This document shows, piece after piece, positions 35,553-42,674 of a stretch of 64,000 nucleotides of DNA (position 1 is its first letter; each line of letters opens with the position of its first letter). The notes under the pieces are model-generated. The model made no database searches and had not been told where the DNA came from. It saw only the letters and a list, made by a program, of their open reading frames with translations. The stretch is from Candidatus Leptovillus gracilis (GTDB lineage Bacteria; Chloroflexota; Anaerolineae; Promineifilales; Promineifilaceae). Position numbers and translations under genes: made by a program. Location of the stretch: assembly GCA_016716065.1 (NCBI GenBank), contig JADJXA010000002.1:558001-622000 (forward strand), in the 5' to 3' direction.

Positions 35553-36194
35553 ATGCGGGTGGTGATCATGGGGGCCGGGGGTCATGCCCAAGTCGTGGCG
35601 GACATCTTGTGGCGGATGCGTGACGCCGGAGAAGTGGTTTTGCCGGTCGCTTATCTGGATGATAACCTGGCGCTGTTGGGGCGAAGTTTTGTCAATGTGC
35701 CGGTAATGGGAGGGACAGACCGACTGCCGGAGATAGAGCATGAGGCGGTGATTGTGGCGATTGGCAGCGGGCAGATTCGCCAGCGCTTGTTTAGGATTTT
35801 GCAGGAACGGGGCGAACGGTTTATGACGGCCAGGCATCCAACGGCCGTGATTGCCCCAGACGTGGTTATCGGTTCCGGCGCGATGATTTGCGCCAACGTG
35901 GTGGTGAATACGGGCGCGGTGATTGGGCAGAATGTGATCCTGAATACGGCTTGTACGGTGGACCATCATAACCGGATTGGCGACCATGCTCATATTGCGC
36001 CGGGCGTTCATTTGGGCGGCGACGTGCAGGTGGGTGAAGGCAGTTTGATTGGGATTGGGGCGGTGGTGCTGCCGCAGACGCGGATAGGAAGCTGGTGTAC
36101 GGTAGGCGGGGGCAGTGTGGTGATACGCGAGGTGGGGGATGGGGAAACGGCCGTGGGCAATCCGGCGCGGGTGGTGAAGTGGAAGGGTTGTTAG
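35553..36194 (+). CDS. PglD/NeuD-like sugar O/N-acetyltransferase
   Basis: 213 residues from ATG 35553. N-terminal Rossmann-like part VVIMGAGGHAQVVADIL then left-handed beta-helix repeats from about 95 (VIAPDVVIGSGAMICANVVVNTGAVIG) with the catalytic His in CTVDHHNRIGDHAHIAPG, ending ETAVGNPARVVKWKGC. PglD acetylates UDP-4-amino-4,6-dideoxy-GlcNAc with acetyl-CoA. The last 40 bases of the gene (about 36144-36184) are echoed in the repeats of the downstream TA array, so this 3' end may be the anchor of those insertions. The expected partner aminotransferase lies 6.6 kb away at 42837. Confidence 0.88.
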   Translation: MRVVIMGAGGHAQVVADILWRMRDAGEVVLPVAYLDDNLALLGRSFVNVPVMGGTDRLPEIEHEAVIVAIGSGQIRQRLFRILQERGERFMTARHPTAVIAPDVVIGSGAMICANVVVNTGAVIGQNVILNTACTVDHHNRIGDHAHIAPGVHLGGDVQVGEGSLIGIGAVVLPQTRIGSWCTVGGGSVVIREVGDGETAVGNPARVVKWKGC

Positions 36195-36424
36195 TGCTTT
36201 GTTTTCACCGCGGAGAGCGCGGAGGGTGAAGAGAAGGGGGAAACGGGCCGTGGGGAATCCGGCGCGGGGGTGAAGTGAAAGGGGGGCAGAGTTGCAGAGC
36301 GGCAGGGCGGACAAGCTGTCCGTGCTCCGATTTACACGGGGGCAGGGAAAGGCTGGGGGGAACGGCTCAACTGTGTGTGAAGCTGCTGTGGATGGGAAAC
36401 GGCCGTGGGCAATCCGGCGCGAAT
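36191..36424 (+). repeat. TA-array repeat R1, with two echoes of the pglD-like 3' end
   Basis: Begins at the pglD-like stop (TTAGTGCTTTGTTTTCACCG). At 36240-36278 and 36399-36424 it repeats the acetyltransferase tail (GGAAACG(G)GCCGTGGG.AATCCGGCGCG); the second copy even keeps an open frame ending ETAVGNPARIIKITNE. The common core CAGAGTTGCAGAGCGGCAGG to GGGAAACGGCCGT lies between. Confidence 0.85.
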
Positions 36425-36451
36425 CATCAAAATAACCAATGAGTAAAGCCA

Positions 36452-36790
36452 CTATCGATAAAATCCTTCTTCAATCTCGTGTAAAAAGTCTGCAAAAGAA
36501 ACTTCGGCACAAACAATATGCTGCTCAGGATTTTTAAATGGATGCTTGTGCCAGCCAATAAAAGCATTATCAGCGCCAAATATCCTGATATTTTGCTGGA
36601 CCAAGGCATAGGAACACTTACCTGTGTCTGCATTGTAAAAAACATCAATGAAGGCGTCACCCGATAAAGCAACCCGAATTTTGACAACAGTGTCATCCAA
36701 GATTTGGACATTATACGAAAGTATATGGGCAGACTCGTGGCAAGCATTTTGAACGGAGCGAGCAAACTCGATAGCGTTTAAACGAGCCAT
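36452..36790 (-). CDS. TA cassette 1, probable toxin (TumE-like/DUF6516-related)
   Basis: 112 residues, second gene of a minus-strand pair whose start overlaps the antitoxin stop by 13 bases. Contains FIDVFYNADTGKCSYALVQQNIRIFGADN and GWHKHPFKNPEQH, a small alpha/beta pattern with a conserved Asp-Asn and His-Pro motif as in the toxins of cassettes 2, 4 and 6 (WDNAPHH). Function inferred only from size, pairing and this pattern. It is the only cassette oriented opposite to the rest. Confidence 0.55.
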   Translation of the reverse strand: MARLNAIEFARSVQNACHESAHILSYNVQILDDTVVKIRVALSGDAFIDVFYNADTGKCSYALVQQNIRIFGADNAFIGWHKHPFKNPEQHIVCAEVSFADFLHEIEEGFYR

Positions 36791-37098
36791 TGCTCAATTT
36801 TCTCCAGTTTTTGTCTGCGGCTTGTTAAGCCATCCCATTCTAAATAGTCATTTTCCACTTCCAGAGAAAACTGATTAGGGATATTGCCATCTTTGCCTTG
36901 CGTCTCAAATTGGTCAAAAGACATGCCATATTTCTTCTCTAATGCCTGAATATCTGCATCAATCTTCTGTAAACGGTATTCAATGGCATCTTTCAAAGTA
37001 AGCCACAGAGCAACATTCAGCCTGGGTTCCCCGGTCAACTCAGTTAGCGCTTGAAGTGCTGCTTTTGAAACGGTTGGTAAGGGTGTCATTATCGTCAT
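36778..37098 (-). CDS. TA cassette 1, probable antitoxin
   Basis: 106 residues, first gene of the pair, with AAAGGAG 11 bases upstream of the start and a TATAAT on the minus strand at 37138-37143. Mostly helical; IEYRLQKIDADIQALEKKYG followed by MSFDQFE and an acidic-aromatic segment DYLEWDGL is shared with the first genes of cassettes 2, 4 and 6, suggesting one antitoxin family without an obvious DNA-binding motif. Confidence 0.6.
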   Translation of the reverse strand: MTIMTPLPTVSKAALQALTELTGEPRLNVALWLTLKDAIEYRLQKIDADIQALEKKYGMSFDQFETQGKDGNIPNQFSLEVENDYLEWDGLTSRRQKLEKIEQWLV

Positions 37099-37137
37099 AA
37101 TGTTTATGCTCCTTTATAGACAGGATTATTGAGCCTT

Positions 37138-37143
37138 ATTATA
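37138..37143 (-). promoter_or_regulatory. -10 box of TA cassette 1
   Basis: TATAAT on the minus strand, about 40 bases before the antitoxin start. Confidence 0.5.
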
Positions 37144-37240
37144 GCATTGTTTGTTAGCGTTAAGCCTGAGGTTGTTGATTAAGGAAGTTTGCCGCAAATA
37201 TGGTATATCATCGGCGTGGGCAGTTGGAAGCGAAAAACCT

Positions 37241-37481
37241 GGCGGGAGATAACGGCCGTGGGGCGTCCGGCGCAGGTGGTAGGTTGAGAGAACAATTTTT
37301 AGTGCTTTGTTTTCACCGCGGAGGGCGCGGAGGGGCGGAGGGTGAAGAGAAGGGGGGGCAGAGTTGCAGAGCGGCAGGGCGGACAAGCTGTCCGCGCTCC
37401 GATTTACACGGGGGCAGGGAAAGGATGGGGGGAACGGCTTAACCGTGTGTGAAGCTGCTGTGGGTGGGAAACGGCCGTTGT
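37241..37481 (+). repeat. TA-array repeat R2 (fullest copy)
   Basis: Starts with a decayed acetyltransferase tail (AACGGCCGTGGGGCGTCCGG), then TTTTTAGTGCTTTGTTTTCACC as after the real gene, GCGGACAAGCTGTCCGCGC palindrome, ACGGCTTAACCGT hairpin, and ends GGGTGGGAAACGGCCGTTG. Confidence 0.9.
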
Positions 37482-37506
37482 TGAGGCGCTAACTGGATCG
37501 GTATCT

Positions 37507-37628
37507 GGTTGACTGACAAATCTCAGATTTTCACCGCGGAGAGCGCGGAGGACGCGGAGATTTTCTCTGGTACAGCCTCCGCGCTCTCTGCGTTCTCCGC
37601 GGTTAGATAAGTTTTGTCAGTCAATCAG
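37507..37628 (+). mobile_element. 122-bp MITE family, copy 3 (intact)
   Basis: Same length and ends as 7998-8119 (GGTTGACTGACAAA ... TTTTGTCAGTCAATCAG), inserted between repeat R2 and the promoter of cassette 2. Confidence 0.85.
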
Positions 37629-37706
37629 GGATCGGTATACATCGGCACAGACGCGCCGCCATGACGTTGGGCCGGACATAAAGGGCTGGGCGTCTATCGG
37701 TTATGA

Positions 37707-37712
37707 TATAAT
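37707..37712 (+). promoter_or_regulatory. -10 box of TA cassette 2
   Basis: TATAAT 38 bases before the antitoxin ATG; followed by AAAGGTGGG, a likely ribosome site. Confidence 0.6.
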
Positions 37713-37749
37713 CCAGAAATGAAAAACAGCCTCAAAAGGTGGGTGTGAA

Positions 37750-38079
37750 ATGGATACAATCGTTAGTGTGATGGACATAGCCGAATTACCGGCGCAAGAA
37801 ATGCTTTCTATACTCAGGCAAGGTTCTATCTTACGGCTGCCCCATCTTGAAGCGCGTTTGCGCCAGGCCGAGGAGCGTGTGGCCGGTTTTGAAACCACAT
37901 ACCAGACAACATTGGACGTAGTGCTGGCGCAGGGTTTGCCAGATGACGCTGATTATCAGTTTCATGAGGACTTTATAGAATGGGAGTATTGGCAAGAAGT
38001 CTTTCATGAAACCAAAACGATTATTGAGAATGTGAACCTTATCCTGAAAAAAGCTGAGGAGAGCAGTGTCCTACATTGA
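37750..38079 (+). CDS. TA cassette 2, antitoxin
   Basis: 109 residues, helical: LEARLRQAEERVAGFETTYQ then LDVVLAQGLPDDADYQ and HEDFIEWEYWQEVF, the same order (coiled segment, Y-x-x-S/T turn, acidic-aromatic segment) as cassettes 1, 4 and 6. Overlaps the toxin start by 14 bases, a usual TA arrangement. DNA-binding cannot be seen; autoregulation is assumed from context only. Confidence 0.6.
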   Translation: MDTIVSVMDIAELPAQEMLSILRQGSILRLPHLEARLRQAEERVAGFETTYQTTLDVVLAQGLPDDADYQFHEDFIEWEYWQEVFHETKTIIENVNLILKKAEESSVLH

Positions 38080-38431
38080 GGCGCGGGTACAGGAGATTGC
38101 CCAGAAATATGCGCATCTGGTATACGATGTGCTGGTTCTTAGCCTGACCGATGAAACATTTCGCCTGATTCTGGCGCTGAAAGATGGGACGACACTGCGA
38201 GTAAGCGAAAGATGGCGCAGTCAATTATTGGTGCGCTACAGTTATTATTGGCTGGATAGCCATGACCGGATGAAAGTTGGGTGGGATAATGCACCTCATC
38301 ATGAACAGCTAGAAAACTTTCCTCATCATAAGCATGTGGGCGAGCAAGCGCGGCTAGAATCTTCTTATGAGGCGTGCCTTGAAGATGTGATGACAATTTT
38401 AGAAAGCGAATTCGCGTCGCGGAATGACTAA
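38066..38431 (+). CDS. TA cassette 2, TumE-family toxin
   Basis: 121 residues, GTG start. The centre reads VRYSYYWLDSHDRMKVGWDNAPHH then LENFPHHKHVGEQ, the signature of the DUF6516/TumE toxin family (WDNAPHH and FPHHKH). The reaction of the family is not established to my knowledge; the His/Asp clustering suggests a nuclease-like or nucleotidyl activity but that is inference. Intact in contrast to its relatives in cassettes 4 and 6. Confidence 0.8.
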   Translation: MSYIEARVQEIAQKYAHLVYDVLVLSLTDETFRLILALKDGTTLRVSERWRSQLLVRYSYYWLDSHDRMKVGWDNAPHHEQLENFPHHKHVGEQARLESSYEACLEDVMTILESEFASRND

Positions 38432-38506
38432 AACAAGCGGCCAACCCTCTCTTTCCCCTTCTTTCTCCTAAACGAATAGGCGACATACCCCTCTCGGCGC
38501 TGGCGT

Positions 38507-38611
38507 TAAGTGAAAGGGTGGCAGAAGGGCAAGGTTGCAGGTGGCAGGGAAAGGATGGGGGGAAACGGCTCAACTGTGTGTGAAGCTGCTGTGGGTGGGA
38601 AACGGCCGTTG
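38507..38611 (+). repeat. TA-array repeat R3
   Basis: Short copy lacking the GCGGACAAGCTGTCCGC part: GTGAAAGGGTGGCAGAAGGG ... GGAAAGGATGGGGGGAAACG ... GGGTGGGAAACGGCCGTTGG. Fourteen bases after ACGGCCGT comes the TATAAT of cassette 3. Confidence 0.85.
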
Positions 38612-38623
38612 GTGGGGATAGTG

Positions 38624-38629
38624 TATAAT
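38624..38629 (+). promoter_or_regulatory. -10 box of TA cassette 3
   Basis: TATAAT in GGTGGGGATAGTGTATAATA, 14 bases downstream of ACGGCCGT, so the palindrome occupies roughly the -35 position. Confidence 0.65.
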
Positions 38630-38702
38630 AAAAAGCGCAGGCGTAGTTTAAATAAAGAGAAACAACCTTGATGAACGGTTACTCGATGAGAAAGGTGATA
38701 TT

Positions 38703-38954
38703 ATGATCTATTCTATTGAAATTCCGGCCGAAGTTATTCACGCGACACGCATGACCCCAGAAGAGATGAAACAAGAACTTGCCTTAATTTTGTTTCAGCA
38801 AGGCAAACTTTCCTTTGGCAAAGCACGGGAAATGACCGGTATGACGATTTGGGATTTCCAACTGTTACTCGGTCAGCGCAAAATTGCAGTCCATTACGAT
38901 ATCCAGGATTATCTTGCAGATCAGCAGGCCATTGATGCCTTAACGAAGCCATGA
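38703..38954 (+). CDS. TA cassette 3, UPF0175-family antitoxin
   Basis: 83 residues, GAGAAAGGTG ribosome site. MTPEEMKQELALILFQQGKL and SFGKAREMTGMTIWDFQLLL are the UPF0175 pattern with a helix-turn-helix-like core. This family regularly precedes DUF3368 PIN-like toxins. Stop overlaps the toxin start by 4 bases. Confidence 0.88.
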   Translation: MIYSIEIPAEVIHATRMTPEEMKQELALILFQQGKLSFGKAREMTGMTIWDFQLLLGQRKIAVHYDIQDYLADQQAIDALTKP

Positions 38955-39439
38955 AAGTAGTCAGTAACGCTTCTCCGCTCATCAATTTGGCGCGTATTGG
39001 GCAGTTGGATTTGCTGCCTCGAATCTTTGGCCGCCTATTCATTCCTGAGGCTGTGTGGCAAGAAGTGGTTGTAGAGGGGCAGGGTCAGCCAGGCGCTGAG
39101 GAGATTCGTCTGGCTAACTGGATTGAGCGAAAAAGTGTGACGAACTATGATTTGGTTCATTCACTGCGCCAGGAGCTTGATCCCGGTGAGGCCGAAGCCA
39201 TCGCTTTGGCGGTAGAATTTAAGGCTGATTGGTTGTTGATGGACGAGCGTTTAGGTAGGCAGACGGCACAACATTTTGGCCTGGGGTATGTTGGCATTAT
39301 TGGCATTTTACAAGTGGCAAAACAACGGGGCGAACTAACAGCTTTGCACCCACTACTGTGTGAACTGCGGGATCTGGCTGGTTTTCGCATCTCCTCTCTT
39401 TTGTGGGAACAAGCACTGCGAGATGCCGGGGAGTTGTAA
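38951..39439 (+). CDS. TA cassette 3, DUF3368 PIN-like toxin
   Basis: 162 residues. VVSNASPLINLARIGQLDLL at the N-terminus, LDPGEAEAIALAVEFKADWLLMDERLGRQTA and VGIIGILQVAKQRGEL are the DUF3368 signature, a PIN-superfamily RNase fold in which Asn-Ala-Ser replaces the usual Asp-Thr-Ser. All expected acidic residues downstream are present, so it seems intact. Confidence 0.88.
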   Translation: MKVVSNASPLINLARIGQLDLLPRIFGRLFIPEAVWQEVVVEGQGQPGAEEIRLANWIERKSVTNYDLVHSLRQELDPGEAEAIALAVEFKADWLLMDERLGRQTAQHFGLGYVGIIGILQVAKQRGELTALHPLLCELRDLAGFRISSLLWEQALRDAGEL

Positions 39440-39460
39440 TCATCCTGCCACAATTGTGCC

Positions 39461-39582
39461 GCTGTGAAGTCCGGCGCGGGTGGCAAAGGGGGCAGAGTTG
39501 CAGGGTGGCAAAGGGGCAGGGAAAGGTTGGGGGAAACCGGCTCAGCTGCGTATGAAGGTGTTCTGGATGGGAAACGGCCGTT
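39461..39582 (+). repeat. TA-array repeat R4
   Basis: Starts GCTGTGAAGTCCGGCGCGGG (remnant of the acetyltransferase tail), core CAGAGTTGCAGGGTGGCAAAG, ends TCTGGATGGGAAACGGCCGT. A following TATAAT is 45 bases away, so the promoter spacing differs from R3, R5 and R7. Confidence 0.85.
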
Positions 39583-39626
39583 GCGCAGTCCGACGAGAGG
39601 TATCCAGGCTGCTTCCCCACATGATG

Positions 39627-39632
39627 TATAAT
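39627..39632 (+). promoter_or_regulatory. -10 box of TA cassette 4
   Basis: TATAAT in ATGATGTATAATGAAAGC, 43 bases before the antitoxin ATG. Confidence 0.6.
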
Positions 39633-39674
39633 GAAAGCGTCAATGAACTAAATGATGTTACAGGAGTATGAAAA

Positions 39675-39998
39675 ATGACCCAAGTAACTTTTACCCTGCC
39701 GTCAACCCTGGCTGCTCTGCCTCTGGCAGAAAGAGACAGCCTTATTCGGGCTGGACTTTTTGAGGCCGTGCAATCACGTATGCGCCATCTGGCTGCTGAG
39801 ATTGAAGAAAGTGAACAGCACATTCGGCGTTATGAAGAAAAATATGGCGTTTCACTGGCGCGGTTTGAAGTTGAACGGCTGCCTGATTTAGATACTTTGC
39901 AGGCGCATGAGGATTACAACGACTGGTTTTTTTGGGAAGAAACCCGGCAACAGAACCAGCAGATTCTGACTGACTTGAAAAAGGCATATGTTGATTGA
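39675..39998 (+). CDS. TA cassette 4, antitoxin
   Basis: 107 residues: LAALPLAERDSLIRAGLFEA, then the shared coiled segment IEESEQHIRRYEEKYGVSLA and HEDYNDWFFWEETRQQNQ. Related in layout to cassettes 1, 2 and 6. Its TGA overlaps the ATG of the toxin (TGATG at 39996-40000). Confidence 0.65.
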   Translation: MTQVTFTLPSTLAALPLAERDSLIRAGLFEAVQSRMRHLAAEIEESEQHIRRYEEKYGVSLARFEVERLPDLDTLQAHEDYNDWFFWEETRQQNQQILTDLKKAYVD

Positions 39999-40342
39999 TG
40001 CTGGCTGAACTATAGGCTCATCCCGACCTGGTTATTCACGTACTTCGTTACGAGCATCAGGTGCGTAACACCATTGAACAGTTTAAAGCGGTGGCGCAGC
40101 TGGTGGATGGCTCTCGACTTCATGCGAATGAGGTCTGGATTGCTGGTGAATTGCAAAAATATGCTTACTATTGGCTCACACCCACAGACGATGTGCTTCG
40201 AGGCTGGGATAATGCGCCACATCACCTTGAAGTAGAGACATTCCCCCATCATATGCACCATTCTGGCGCGGTATACGCATCAACCGTTCGTTCATTTCAA
40301 GATGTCTTAATCCTGCTGAATCAAGTTATCAACCGCGAATAG
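39998..40342 (+). pseudogene. TA cassette 4, TumE-family toxin with nonsense codon 6
   Basis: From the coupled ATG (39998) the frame reads MLAEL, then TAG at 40013-40015, then AHPDLVIHVLRYEHQVRNTI and onwards without further interruption to RGWDNAPHHLEVETFPHHMHH and the stop at 40342. The conserved TumE motifs are all present, so a single nonsense mutation at codon 6 has separated the start from the rest. Re-initiation at GTG 40061 would give a toxin lacking 21 residues. Most likely disarmed; a suppressed stop or an assembly error are the alternatives. Confidence 0.8.
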
Positions 40343-40358
40343 GCTTTGTTTGAATGGC

Positions 40359-40540
40359 TTTTTAGTGCTTTGGTTTTACCGCGGAGGGCGCGGAGGGGCG
40401 GAGGGTGAAGAGAAGGGGGGCAGAGTTGCAGAGTAGCAGGGCGGACAAGCTGTCCGCGCTCCGATTTACACGGGGGCAGGGAAAGGATGGGGGGAACGGC
40501 TCAACTGTGTGTGAAGCTGCTTTGGATGGGAAACGGCCGT
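40359..40540 (+). repeat. TA-array repeat R5
   Basis: Full form: TTTTTAGTGCTTTGGTTTTACC, GCGGACAAGCTGTCCGCGC, then ATGGGGGGAACGGCTCAACTG and TTTGGATGGGAAACGGCCGT, followed after 14 bases by TATAAT. Confidence 0.9.
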
Positions 40541-40554
40541 GAGTGGGGATGGTG

Positions 40555-40560
40555 TATAAT
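40555..40560 (+). promoter_or_regulatory. -10 box of TA cassette 5
   Basis: TATAAT in GAGTGGGGATGGTGTATAAT, 14 bases after ACGGCCGT, same geometry as cassette 3. Confidence 0.65.
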
Positions 40561-40615
40561 GGGTGGCACTCAGATAAATTGTGATCGAACAAGGGCACAA
40601 CAAAAGGAGTTAGCT

Positions 40616-40837
40616 ATGCTTCAACCAGCAGACCCAAATATGATGTTGAAACGCATTGACACGTTGGGGCGCGAATTAGAACGTCTTCGCCGCGATTTAT
40701 TACACGCTCAAGTTGTATCCTCTCAGCTTTTGCAGGAAAAGCCATCTCTCTTTGGCAGCGTTCAAGGCGGCGATGTGACACCGGAAATGATTGAAGAAGC
40801 GAAACAAGCCTTGTTCCGTCCATTGGAAGATATCTAG
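40616..40837 (+). CDS. TA cassette 5, small VapB-type antitoxin
   Basis: 73 residues from ATG 40616 with AAAGGAG 10 bases upstream. N-terminal helix MLKRIDTLGRELERLRRDLL and C-terminal DVTPEMIEEAKQALFRPLED, reminiscent of short antitoxins preceding PIN toxins, but with no recognised DNA-binding motif. Lies 3 bases before the VapC-like gene. Confidence 0.65.
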   Translation: MLQPADPNMMLKRIDTLGRELERLRRDLLHAQVVSSQLLQEKPSLFGSVQGGDVTPEMIEEAKQALFRPLEDI

Positions 40838-40840
40838 ACC

Positions 40841-41248
40841 ATGACCAGCCAGCCGGAACAAAGTCTTTATGTCCTCGATACACACATCCTGATCTGGTAT
40901 TTCAGCGGTAACACTCGTCTCTCGGAAGCATTAAAGGATTTGATTGACAGTGCCAGGCGGCGAGGCGGCCGTTTGCTGGTGCCTACCATTGTGTTGGCTG
41001 AGGCGCTTAACATTGCGGAAAAAGGCAAAGTGGCGCTGGATTTTGCTGAGTTATACCGTCTGGTTCAGAGTGAGCCAGAATTTGAGATTGTGGGTTTTGG
41101 TTCCGAAGTCTTTGAGAAAACGATGCAGATACAAGATGTTCGAGAGATTCATGATCGGATTATTACCGCAACAGCGAGTTATTATGGAGCAGGTGTGCTG
41201 ACACAAGACCAGGTAATTCGCGCATCTAGCGAGGTGGATACGCCTTAA
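40841..41248 (+). CDS. TA cassette 5, VapC-type PIN toxin
   Basis: 135 residues, normal VapC length. LYVLDTHILIWYFSGNTRLS with the first Asp, PTIVLAEALNIAEKGKV with the Glu, and IHDRIITATASYYGAGVLTQDQ with the later acidic cluster. Intact in frame. Predicted Mg2+-dependent endoribonuclease controlled by the adjacent antitoxin. Confidence 0.88.
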   Translation: MTSQPEQSLYVLDTHILIWYFSGNTRLSEALKDLIDSARRRGGRLLVPTIVLAEALNIAEKGKVALDFAELYRLVQSEPEFEIVGFGSEVFEKTMQIQDVREIHDRIITATASYYGAGVLTQDQVIRASSEVDTP

Positions 41249-41288
41249 AGCGTTTGAACTTGTTCAATGAACGGGCTTTGGCAGGCCG

Positions 41289-41384
41289 GCAGAGGGGCAA
41301 AGTTGCAGAATGGCAAGTTTATAGGGAAAGGATGGGGGAACGGCTTAACCGTGTGTGAAGCTGCTTTGGATGGGGAACGGCCGT
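41289..41384 (+). repeat. TA-array repeat R6 (shortest)
   Basis: GGCAGAGGGGCAAAGTTGCAG ... GGAAAGGATGGGGGAACGGCT TAACCGTGTGTGAAGCTGC ... GATGGGGAACGGCCGTTG; lacks the 5' part seen in R1, R2 and R5. Confidence 0.85.
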
Positions 41385-41458
41385 TGTACTGGCGCATGTT
41401 GAAGGGAAAATGGGTATTACAGATAAAAAAGCTGTAACGTGGCGAATCGAGGATTGCG

Positions 41459-41464
41459 TATAAT
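41459..41464 (+). promoter_or_regulatory. -10 box of TA cassette 6
   Basis: TATAAT in GATTGCGTATAATGCATAC, 60 bases before the antitoxin ATG. Confidence 0.55.
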
Positions 41465-41523
41465 GCATACTGAGAAACAGGTAAGAACTACGTTGCCCTA
41501 GAATATGGGCGAGAGAGGTAACA

Positions 41524-41817
41524 ATGATCGCACAGGCACAACAGACGCTTAAACTTGCATCTGAAACGTTAGGCATTTCTGAAGATGACTTGCTGATGCA
41601 GGGCTTGCTCCGCTATTTGCAGAGTCAACTGCATGAAACACAAGCGAATATCTTTCAGATTACAGGCCAATATAATGTATCTGACGTGGCTGATATGGAA
41701 GACCGTTATCGCAGTGGGTCTCTTGAAGAAGAGACGAGCTGGCGCGATATGCAGCGTCTCGATCATTTGGAGTATAAACGGGACCAGTTGCAGGACCTTT
41801 TGGAACATCTGTCATGA
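41524..41817 (+). CDS. TA cassette 6, antitoxin
   Basis: 97 residues, GAGAGG 8 bases upstream. ASETLGISEDDLLMQGLLRYL resembles a short helix-turn-helix start; then LHETQANIFQITGQYNVSDV and EEETSWRDMQRLDHLEYKRD follow the shared antitoxin layout. Its stop overlaps the toxin ATG by 4 bases. Confidence 0.65.
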   Translation: MIAQAQQTLKLASETLGISEDDLLMQGLLRYLQSQLHETQANIFQITGQYNVSDVADMEDRYRSGSLEEETSWRDMQRLDHLEYKRDQLQDLLEHLS

Positions 41818-42201
41818 CCCTCATCAATATGGCGCGTTTGCAGCAAATTGCGGAGGTGGAATTTGCTGTTATCGTCACAGAAGCTTATATGCCAGATTTG
41901 AATGAGCTGCGCATTGTTCTGAAGGATAACAGTTTTGTCGACGTTTGGTTTTCACTAAAATTGGCCGACCGTTATAGTTACCATTGGGAACGTAAAGCAC
42001 TTGATGGCACAATTTATCGACATGACAATGCGCCACATCAACGGTGGCAATCTGTGGCAACGTATCCACACCATTTTCATGATGGCGGCGAGGCCCAGGT
42101 TGTGGAAAGTCATCTCGGTAAAAGCCAGAAGATGCCCTGCGGAATTTGTTTTAGCTTTTGTGCAAAAGCGGTTGGAGGAACTCTCTGATGCCAACGGGTA
42201 G
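41814..42201 (+). pseudogene. TA cassette 6, TumE-family toxin with two C-terminal frameshifts
   Basis: The frame from 41814 contains the family core (DRYSYHWERKALDGTIYRHD, NAPHQRW, YPHHFHDGGEAQ) up to ESHLGKS at about 42126. Beyond that, conserved-looking sequence continues first in a second frame (PEDALR) and then in a third (EFVLAFVQKRLEELSDANG, stop near 42201), while the actual frame gives an unrelated Cys-rich tail ending at 42188. Two single-base losses explain this. The toxin C-terminal helix is therefore scrambled. Confidence 0.7.
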
Positions 42202-42349
42202 CCCCGGCGCAGTTGGTGGGTGATTGGCGGCGGGATTGGGGTGTCCGGCGCGGGTGGTGAAGTGAAGGGGGGGCAAAGTTGCAGAGTGGCAGGGAAAGGA
42301 TGGGGGGAACGGCTGCGTATGAAGCTGCTTGGGATGGGAAACGGCCGTG
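42193..42349 (+). repeat. TA-array repeat R7
   Basis: Starts with a degenerate acetyltransferase tail (GTGTCCGGCGCGGGTGGTGAAGTG at 42241-42264, a 24-base block given by its position), core CAAAGTTGCAGAGTGGCAGG, ends GGGATGGGAAACGGCCGTGG; TATTAT follows after 14 bases. Confidence 0.85.
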
Positions 42350-42362
42350 GGTGGGCATGGTG

Positions 42363-42368
42363 TATTAT
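42363..42368 (+). promoter_or_regulatory. -10 box of TA cassette 7
   Basis: TATTAT in GTGGGCATGGTGTATTAT, spaced 14 bases from ACGGCCGT as in cassettes 3 and 5. Confidence 0.55.
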
Positions 42369-42401
42369 GGATAAAGTACCCATACCAATGGAGGTTAAAT
42401 A

Positions 42402-42674
42402 ATGAATGGACAACTAAAATTGAGTGTAGAGCAAGTTGTTGTGGCCATTGAAATGTTAAGCCCGGCAGAGAAAAGGAAAATACAGCGTCGTTTGTCTGAC
42501 ATATTTGGCAATCTTGACTATACAAACCTCCCAGATGTTGAAGAACAATCACCTATCAGGCAAGAGACCCAGCCGGTTTACCCTTATTCTTTTCTGGAGA
42601 GCAGAAAGTTGCTCCGTGATGTCCACGGGAATTTAAGCGCCGAGATAATAGCTGATCGGGAGGATAGGCTTTGA
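42402..42674 (+). CDS. TA cassette 7, orphan antitoxin
   Basis: 90 residues, TGGAGG 9 bases upstream. VEQVVVAIEMLSPAEKRKIQ then RRLSDIFGNLDYTN, a helical N-terminus of the kind seen in antitoxins of PIN toxins; the Pro-rich middle and C-terminal helix would bind the toxin. The downstream toxin gene is only a fragment (42671-42742). Confidence 0.6.
   Translation: MNGQLKLSVEQVVVAIEMLSPAEKRKIQRRLSDIFGNLDYTNLPDVEEQSPIRQETQPVYPYSFLESRKLLRDVHGNLSAEIIADREDRL

Noticed and set aside
36191..42349. TA-array repeats as integron attC sites
   Set aside because: They lack the GTTRRRY/RYYYAAC core pairs and long imperfect folding typical of attC, no IntI gene is present, and one cassette is inverted.
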